DNA of 64,000 nt from Mucidula mucida. Taxonomy: Eukaryota; Basidiomycota; Agaricomycetes; Agaricales; Physalacriaceae. The notes beneath the pieces were generated by a model. It saw nothing but the letters and a program-made list of their open reading frames with translations. It had not been told where the DNA came from and searched no databases. The translations under genes and the position numbers were made by a program. Of this stretch, positions 56,537 to 64,000 are shown piece by piece. Each line of letters starts with the position of its first letter. The first letter of the stretch is position 1. Where the stretch lies: positions 205,157-269,156 of the forward strand of contig JADNYV010000039.1 of NCBI GenBank assembly GCA_015501055.1. The letters are read 5' to 3'.

Positions 56537-59274
56537 CTACCTTTCCTTTCCTTCCTCTTCCACCCCTCCCCTCCCTCGACCTCTACCCGTTGATGATCCC
56601 GCATTTTGCCTGGTGGTCCCCGTCCCTCTCCCAGTCTTCGCCTTCTTACTCCGCCCACTCTTCCCCGCCAAAATCTCATCAAAGAGCTCATCAGGCATAG
56701 CCCCCCGTTCATCAACCCCCTCTTCCCCGCCGCCCATGAAGCCGTTAATCATAGCATCAAAACCAATATCATCCCCGCGAAGCCAGAATGAGAAGGTGCT
56801 TTGCGCTTCCCTTGTCGATCCCGCCGCGGCTCTGGGTCCATATCCATCATGTACAGCTCCTCCCGCGTCCCGTCTATATTGGCAAAATCGTCATCGTCAA
56901 TCTCCAGGACGTCGTCATCGTAGTTAGGCCTGAAGGTCGAGGTAGAAGCGCGCCGCGTTGCAGGAACATCGTCATCATCTTTGTTGGGCTCATAGATGCA
57001 ATCGTTTCGGACAAACATTTCGTCGTCCGGAAGGTCAGAGTTAGGATCAGGGAATGTGAACCAAAGTAGACCATCGCTCAATGTTGCAGGAGACCATCCC
57101 ATCGTTGGTGGCTCGTCGTACATTGATGGATCCTGGTGGTTGATTAAGTGGTACGGCGCCGATCGAGTTGGCTCAAAGGTATCGTTTGGCGGCCTCGGAG
57201 GCCTAGGTCTGGCTTGGAATGGATCTCTCGATGGTCCTGGTATCGGAGGAGGCGAGACCCTAGGCATGCTTGGCGCAGGTCGCTCCTCTTCCTCGCCATC
57301 CGAATCCTCTCGTGCTCGGCCCTTTCCTTTGCCTTTGCCCTTTGCATTCTTCTTCCTTTCCCTTTCCTCCTCGACGGCGGTGTAGTCCTCCACTAATCCC
57401 GGATGTACCTGGTGCATAAGCCCCGCAGGAATCCACATTCTCAGCGTGCTATCCGGTTGCGGCGTTTCTTTCTGTGTCTCGCCTCGAATACTCGTTGTGC
57501 CGTCATCGTAATGTGTCCCTTTGATCCCTTTCTTGGCGAGTTCGACCAGCTGGATAGGAGAAATCTCGACACAAAATTCCAAGAGCTTGTCGGTTGAGAC
57601 ATGCCGACGAGCCCCAACGATCTTTGTGATGAGTGAATTTACGTCCGGGATGTAGCGGGGTTGTGACTGCGAAGTCGAAGTATAAGATTGGGAAGGGGCT
57701 TGATTGACAAAGACGTCCCGTTGCCGCTTTTCAACATCCTCAGAAGTTTTCGTGGTCATAGTCAGATACCTTTGTACCAGGGATGTCGGCGTCCCTACAG
57801 CGTCTTGTCGCGAAGGCCTTAGCAAACCACGGATCGTCCTGTGGTCTTCACCGGAAAGAAGTCTTCTCGCCTTTTCCTTTGCGTCCGCTTCGAGCGCCGC
57901 CCGTCTGAGCACGCGTATTACCGCTGCCTCCCAAATGAGTGTTCAAAAGCGCGAGATAATCAAACTTTGAGTGCCCCATTTCTTAAAGTTTGCCTCGCAA
58001 AAACCAGCAAGACTAGTGATGTTCAATTCGCCATTATCCCATACTCAAGCGGTATTTAGATGCCGAACGGGATTGACATATGCATCAAGGATGGCGAGAT
58101 CGGGAAAGGTATTTGGGAGGATTAGAGTGGTGTCGCGTCGTCCTAGCTTGCCGCTAGAATTGCTGTTGACTTCGGTGTTCATTCAACGTCGCCACTCAGG
58201 GAGAAATGTGTTGATATTATGGGACTCGCGCTGCTGGTAAGCCCGAAATAGTTCATCGCCGTAGCCAAGTTGCGCTAGACCACTGGCAATCTTTGGGCCG
58301 CATCCACGGACGCCCTGGAAAACAGGTTATTCCTCAAAGGGCAAAAGATGCACATGAACATACCTCGTCATAGTCTCCGCCACATAATAGACCAAATAGA
58401 ATGAGGCCAGCCCGTGTTAAGCCAGTTTTACGCTGGATGGCATTGGCGGTATAGATATTGACGTGATGCGCGCTCGTCTTGCCGTTCAAATCTCGGGCGG
58501 GATGCGCTTGATTCCCAGAGATGTTTACACTCTTGCTACATCGAGTGGGTTAGTTGCGTGACATAGAAGAAATAGTCAACTGACTTCTTGATAACCGTCT
58601 TGGCGCCAAAAAGAAAGGCATCGACGTCGTCAGTCATGACGGCGTCAATTTCACCATTCGCGTTCATCTGAGCAAGCTCCGCTTCAGCCTCGCCACGGGC
58701 CATCACCCATTGCCAGCCAAAGATGTTTATGAGCTTCTTGATGCCTTCGGTAAGATGGTGGGAGCCAGCTTTCCCCATTTTGCTTTTACGCTACATGAAA
58801 TTATTGTAGAGTGAATTGTAGGTGTGAATGATTGTTGGGCGCACCTTGACTTTTGGTTGCTCGCGTCCATCAAATACAAATAAGGGAATGACAGGATCTC
58901 CGGCTGAAAGAATGTCAGCAAGCAGGAAAACTCCCAAGACACGACTGACCAAGACTCTTGAACTTGAATAGAATGTTCTGCAATTCTGGATTCTCGCTAG
59001 TGTGGCCTTGGGTCTTAGACATAGACGCGTGTTGGAACCAGATGCTGGCGTCAATTCCTAGGCGGTACGCTCGTCTAGCAGAAATCAGACCCATTGGCCT
59101 TGGAAAAAGGCGGGATCACACCTTCCCGACACGTTCTTCTCGAAACCGTCCATGGCGCACAGTTGGGTAAAAGCCCGAGTCTCGCCGGCATTGTTGATTT
59201 CCTAGACTATTTTATACAAGGCAGCGGGAGAAACAACAGTTCTTTCTTACATCCCAAAGGCCTGGCATGCCCAT
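56537..59274 (-). CDS. GEN1: GEN1/Yen1-type Holliday-junction 5-prime-flap nuclease (XPG/Rad2 family)
   Basis: Rad2/XPG nucleases cut branched DNA; the GEN1 branch resolves Holliday junctions. The start MGMPGLWD at 59274 is the classic N-terminus. Short exons follow with YRLGIDASIWFQHAS, VIPLFVFDGREQPKVK, and the I-region WVMARGEAEAELAQMN plus IDAVMTDDVDAFLFGA with metal-binding acidic residues. The helix-hairpin-helix region contains GVRGCGPKIASGLAQLG. The large exon (57912-56749) encodes the family's middle region (HVSTDKLLEFCVEISP, LRMWIPAGLMHQVHP) and an acidic, disordered tail. The frame needs one extra base in the CCCC at 56773-56776 to reach the ending DELFDEILAGKSG...EEEGKER at 56537; otherwise it stops at 56749. 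Confidence 0.85.
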
Positions 59275-59677
59275 TGGCGATGATGGTGATTATTAGTAGG
59301 GTTTGTTGGTCCCTGTTGACGCAATGCGTCTCTTTGTTTGGCACTGCCACCGGTCTTTATCCGGCTTAGCCACAACAAACTGTCGCGTCCCAACAAGTCG
59401 TTTCATGGAGGAAGTACGCTGGGTCTGTGTAGTAGATCTCATGGTCGTAAGATGCAGATTGATAGGGAGGCGGCTAATGCTGGTCATCACTTATGTATCA
59501 TTCTAAGCATGGTCTCAAGAAAGTTCAACTGAATTCCTTTCTGTCGCGCATCGACCTTGATACAAATATACGCGTAATCCGGTTTTGTTGTACACACCGA
59601 CCAGTGAATTCTTGAACAACGTACATACAAGTAACAGGGTACAACATATATACAGCATTCCTAGAGTACAGAGCCTC

Positions 59678-61298
59678 CTATATAATCCAAGGCACACAGA
59701 TAGTAATGTCTAATCCCTCTTCCTGCATCTTACGCAAAGCGAGGATACAATCATGACTAAGATTGGGAAATCGCGCCACCGCCCACCGGATCGACGCCCG
59801 CAGCATACAAGAACGTAGGATTTTGACCAGATCCGGACCAACAAATCGATAGTCCGCCCAATAAATCCTCGAAATGAAATCAAGACTTTCAAGCTCGGGA
59901 ACAAATCGATGCTGCTCTCCATCGACCACCAACAAGCTCTTCATCAATTCGACAAGTACAACATCGATGCGCCTGCATTGATGTTGACTAGAAATTGTGT
60001 CCGTGTTGGTATAAAACCCGATGCCTAGATCCGTCAAGCACGGGACAATTCAAGATATTGGCAAAGGGCTCTACAGACAATGTTGAATCCCGAAAGTACA
60101 GTCTGGTAAGAGAACACTGTGATATGTCAAGGAAGGGGGAATAAAAGGAAGACATGAATTGTAGCCTATGTCTCCAATGTCAAGGGATAAAAGCGCCGGA
60201 AGTGACAGAGAGGCCAACAGAGCAGGGTCATTGATGGCGAGGTGTGTAAGAGAGGTGTTCGAAATGAAGGGTTCCGCGGTAGCTTCAATAAGGTAATCTT
60301 CCATAGGTCCAATGAGATTGGCCTCCATATAAACAAGATCCACACAGCCGTCTAATGACGAAGAGGGGAGGGATAGCGCGTAGAAAATACACGCTGGACT
60401 TGGAAGTGAAGGATGTCAACAGTACATAGTTGAGCTGCAGGAGTGCGTTCTCGACTGAGACTTGCGTCAGTTTTGGGGCCACCGCAAACGCACTAATCAT
60501 ATGCGGAGCGTTATTCTTGCGCCAAGCTTTCCATAAGAATTTTGGGTCACACCCCATAAATGTCAGGTGCCTGAGCTCCGGCACCTTCCCTTGTACGGCT
60601 CCCAGATATGTTCCTAGCTCACAAGGAACCGCCAACGAGATGCGTGCCCAGCGTCGGGAGTGGAACATCAACGCGTCCAACAAGCTATGAATGCGACTTC
60701 GGTTTTCGACGCAGTCATTGTACTGAATCTCGAGATGCCAGTCCAGCTTGTAAGACCCGCTGTAACGCAGGGCGGTCTGAAGAATCGCAACAGGATTTTT
60801 AGACCTGATAAACGTCGGACGTCGGTGAATACAACTTCCACCCTCGATATAACCGCACCCGCCGTAGGTGATTCGGAAGGTCGTCCAAAGTTGAGGGTAC
60901 CGTGACGCGGAGCGCCAACTGCTACAGACACAACTAGCAGCCCAAGCACCTTGTGTAGGATCAAGGACCATAAAGCCACCGTCGGGAATGAGATTGAGAA
61001 AAATTTCCTGTAGAATCTCTTGCGGAAACCCTCGGATAGTAGAAAGTGCGCTTAGAACCTGCCGTAAGCGGTTCTGCAACACAACGCGGTCGTCCTCCAA
61101 CTGTGCGAATGCGCAATTCTTTTGGGAACCTGAGGATGATAACAACGAAGCGGATTTGTCGTCGAGACGCGTGAGTTCCGCGGAGAACGACGCACAAAGG
61201 CCGCGCAGAAGGGAAATCTCGGCATCGGATGGGAGTTCGTTAGAGGCAAGTAGGTGTTTTACAGAAGCAGGGACCGTAGGAGGAGCATTTGAACGCAT
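59678..61298 (-). CDS. F-box protein (agaricomycete type)
   Basis: From the ATG at 61298 (MRSNAPPTVPASVKHLL) there is a coiled-coil-like helix (LRGLCASFSAELTRLDDK) then an F-box-like block, FPQEILQEIFLNLIPDG with VCSSWRSASRYPQLW. It is followed by leucine-rich segments such as VPELRHLTFMGCDPKF. The reading frame shifts near 60380-60410, after which VDLVYMEANLIGPMED and TSLTHLAINDPALLASL continue. A further block ending ALRKMQEEGLDITICV closes at 59678. Such F-box proteins are SCF ubiquitin-ligase adaptors and are strongly expanded in this fungal class. The shift may be a small intron or an error. Confidence 0.8.
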
Positions 61299-62234
61299 AT
61301 CCGGTGCCTGGCGTGCCGTCTGCGTTTCGACAAAATTAGTAAATGACGACCGCGAATTCGGCAGAGAGCTCTTACCATGAGTCTTTGTAGGATGGAGACA
61401 ACCGTTGAGTAATCGCGCTCAAAGAGTCGTGGTAGTTGAAGTGTGTTCTGATCTAATTCCAGGTCGGTCGAAAGAAGTCAACGACACACAAGACATACAG
61501 TACGAGGTGGTGGAGCGGAAACAAGGACGACGACCACGCTCTTACATATAGACAATCAAAGAAACCAAAGCAAAACAAACAGCCTTTGAATGATCCATTG
61601 TTCATTCCTCATAAAAGGTGATTGCCGGCCCACTGCAGATTATAATCCCGCGTGTGGTCCGCAATGGTTGGACACATCTCGCAGGCAAGGAACGAAAGGT
61701 CAGCCAAACAGGACGATGTCGACGAGGTGCGGGTGACGAGGATAGATCCGAGAGATTAGCTCTTCCATGGCTGCGGGACGAAGGTAAGCAGGGAAGGCTT
61801 GGTGATGGGGAAGCAAATGCCTAGTCGCGTCCATTCTCATCTTGGAAGGAACAATCCGGTGAAGCTCAAGCAAGTTCCAAGATCTGTTGTGATTTAGCTG
61901 TCACTGAAACGCTGCCCTGCGCCCTCGACACGCTCTGCGCGGTGTATGCAAGCTCTTCGTCAACCGTGTCCTCCCGACGAGGCTAACCGGAAGTTTAACC
62001 GTGCGACCACTCGGTCTTTGTTTTCCGACTTGAAGGTACCTTTTGGACGGTGCTGCATTTTTCGAGCATCCCGCAAACCAGAGACGTGACTACAGGTTGT
62101 TGCATTGTGAGGTGTAGAAGCACCCGATAATAGCCTAGTTATATATGATCCCCTCTTATGACAACCCTAGACTTCATACATGTACACGGCTAATTACCAG
62201 GCTCATACATGACTTGCTCGCAGCGCCAATTCCA
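61299..62234. other. Intergenic, nothing recognised
   Basis: Promoter side of the F-box gene. No supported exon. Confidence 0.45.
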
Positions 62235-62237
62235 TGA

Positions 62238-62308
62238 GAGGAACCATGTATGATCTGAACCCGCCTCAACTCGTACCATGTATGATCTCAACCCGCCTCG
62301 ACTCGTGT
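62238..62308. repeat. Short tandem repeat, two units
   Basis: The block ACCATGTATGATCT-AACCCGCCTC-ACTCGT occurs twice in a row with one base changed in each part. The unit is about 34 bases. Confidence 0.7.
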
Positions 62309-62483
62309 ATTCCCGCCTCCTCACCATATCCGTCTCTCTGTAAATCGATCGGGATCAACGAGCCAAAGCATAGGCTGATAGGCACAGAGAACAGGAATTT
62401 CGATCACGATCGCGAAGTGTATTCGTCCGTCGGGGGCAATAAAACTCGGTACGGATCGTGGCGCAGGAAAAGCAAAATATATA

Positions 62484-64000
62484 CTACTCTGCGGATGGCG
62501 CAGGAGATGAGTACATCGAAAGGGTGTCTACATGTCGAGTCACATCGAGATAATCGAGTTCTGGATTCCCAGTGGCGTCAATAACTGCGGGGTAATCACC
62601 TGGTGCGCGCGAAAAAACCACTCGGGCATTGCCGTGCATGGTTTCCTTGATTGCGGCTTGCCGCAAAGCGTACGCCCGTGCCCCTTCCACGAACCCCGGT
62701 ATATGGCGGGTGCATTCAGCGCCCTCGCCAGCCGCTCGAGATCGCCAAATGGCTGCGTCGGATTCCAGTGTCTGTAGATACCGCTCCATTTCAACGCGGA
62801 GAAACTCGGTCTCCTCCTGGTACCGACGTGCACGTGCGCGTGATTTGCACCATTCAATGCGTAGTGCTATAAAAGAAAAGCGTGATGAGATGCTTGCTAG
62901 CAATGAGAAAATGGCAGAACTGACCGTCCTGAAGACCTGCAGAGCCAGCCAGGTTCACATTGGCGAGCCATATCCACGACAGCGTCCTCCGGCCTTCAGA
63001 TCCATCGGAATCGTCGATATTGACCATATCGGCCTTATTCAGGGCCCGAAGTGATATGCGATGATCAGGGCAACCAAGAGGAACTGCGAGCCTCTCCAGG
63101 GCATTCCAATGGCGCTGGTAGGCCTGAAATCCATCCTCGATATGACCATCGATGCGGTTCAGTACCGTTGCAGCACGAGTAACCATCGCCTGTCCACGTA
63201 CTTCTCTTTGCTTGACCCGATACATACCTCCACGGACCAGTATATGTTCGCGGATCTTTCCGAGCGTGTCCTGGGCGCGTCCAAAACGAAGACGTCGTTC
63301 CATATTGGCGAGCAATTTATCGAGATCTGTTTGAATGCAGGCGAGGGCGGACGGAAGCAAGAGAGGGACGTCATAGGCCTGCACGGGGGTTGATGATGTG
63401 GCGAGGGTCATACGCTGAACAGTAGAAGCAGGCATATAAACACCCTGTATCGTAAACCATGCCTCAATGCGACGGCGCAAGCAATTGCATTTCTGTTGGA
63501 TATTCGCTTTTTGTCGATCTGTGGGATGATTTCCAAGATCGGCGACTTCTTTCTTCAGTCGAGCTCTAATTGAATTGATGAGCTCGCCTGTACAAGTCAT
63601 ACATGACTCGAACTTACTGCATATCCTCTAGTTGTAACCCCTGAACCAAGAAGTCACATGGACCAACATCGTGTCGAACATAGACATCGCTTGTACGTGT
63701 TGCTTCTTCCTCCGCAAGTTGAAGCCGAACAGCCGCATCGGACAGTTCTAAAAGATAGGTAGGTCAAACTTGTTAAATCAGAAGGACTCGAAACGTACGT
63801 CGAACCAAAGGTATAAACGGATTTCCCTTCGGACCAACGCCATGGGGGTCCCGTTCCCACTTGTGCACAGCGACACGCCACTGTGGGATGGCCGCCGGGT
63901 CCTCAATCGACATCTCGAATCCAACAAATCCAACAACCTGTTCCTCGCGGTTTTTGACGGCGTCTTTGATCTTCTTTAGAAGCTGCCCAGCTATAAGTTC
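62484..64000 (-). CDS. KDZ-type transposase, C-terminal part (runs off the window)
   Basis: Kyakuja-Dileera-Zisupton elements are DNA transposons common in agaricomycetes. The visible C-terminal blocks are typical: ELSDAAVRLQLAEEEA and PCDFLVQGLQLEDMQ (63.6-63.8 kb), then RRRIEAWFTIQGVYMPAS, PLLLPSALACIQ, RRLRFGRAQDTLGKIREH, GGMYRVKQREVRGQAM and RAATVLNRIDGHIEDG. After an intron near 62870-62930 come LRIEWCKSRARARRYQ, EEMERYLQTL-type residues and ARAYALRQAAIKETMHG, ending YSSPAPSAE at 62484. The catalytic DDE core and the N-terminus lie beyond position 64000. No terminal repeats could be seen on this side. Coding is open within the exons present. Confidence 0.82.

Noticed and set aside
1..64000. 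tRNA or rRNA genes
   Set aside because: No cloverleaf-like or rRNA-like stretch was found by eye. A dedicated scan was not possible.

Overview
The window is nuclear DNA from a basidiomycete fungus, most likely a saprotrophic agaricomycete. The evidence is many short GT-AG introns, a GH71 alpha-1,3-glucanase, an AA9 lytic polysaccharide monooxygenase, an unspecific-peroxygenase-type heme-thiolate gene, a KDZ-type transposase, HNH-domain genes of the agaricomycete kind and a chromodomain Ty3/gypsy element. No bacterial, organellar or viral replicon features were seen.

Left part (1-28 kb) is mostly host genes: VPS39-like HOPS/CORVET subunit (1.0-4.6 kb), ankyrin-repeat protein (5.3-8.0), Mex67-type mRNA exporter (9.2-11.6), a cluster of secreted oxidative and cell-wall enzymes (peroxygenase 12.5-14.1, GH71 15.2-16.8, AA9 16.9-18.1), DUF1295 membrane reductase-like protein (19.0-20.2), a small secreted protein (20.3-21.0), an AT-hook/Myb-like nuclear protein (21.9-23.6), a repeated lineage-specific gene (24.0-26.1) and an HNH-domain gene (26.4-27.8). 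A 5-prime fragment of the GH71 gene, with its promoter, lies near the left edge.

Middle part (27.9-43.8 kb) is a transposon landing zone. It has a ~1 kb foldback element, then a degenerate DUF6729-like gene split within an intron by a 10,690-bp Ty3/gypsy chromovirus. That element has 351-bp LTRs that look identical and a 5-bp target duplication. After it come further copies of the repeated gene found at 24-26 kb.

Right part (44-64 kb): Mpv17/PMP22 protein, expansin-like protein, HSL-type alpha/beta hydrolase, a 1.4-kb AT-rich palindromic element with CACTG/CAGTG ends, an uncharacterised multi-exon gene, a second HNH-gene copy, a GEN1/Yen1-type Holliday-junction nuclease, an F-box protein, and the C-terminal part of a KDZ-type transposase running off the edge.

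The most interesting observation is a 127-bp unit present twice (39315-39441 and 54146-54272, 4 differences). Each copy has TGTA...TACA ends and its own 4-bp target-site duplication. Each sits in a coding region on the coding strand and carries splice-like ends: one in the gag gene of the retrotransposon, one in an unrelated gene. This is what an introner (a transposon-like, intron-generating element) looks like. A second general observation is that many reading frames break by exactly one missing base in a mononucleotide run. This suggests homopolymer under-calling in the assembly, so several apparent pseudogenes may be intact genes.
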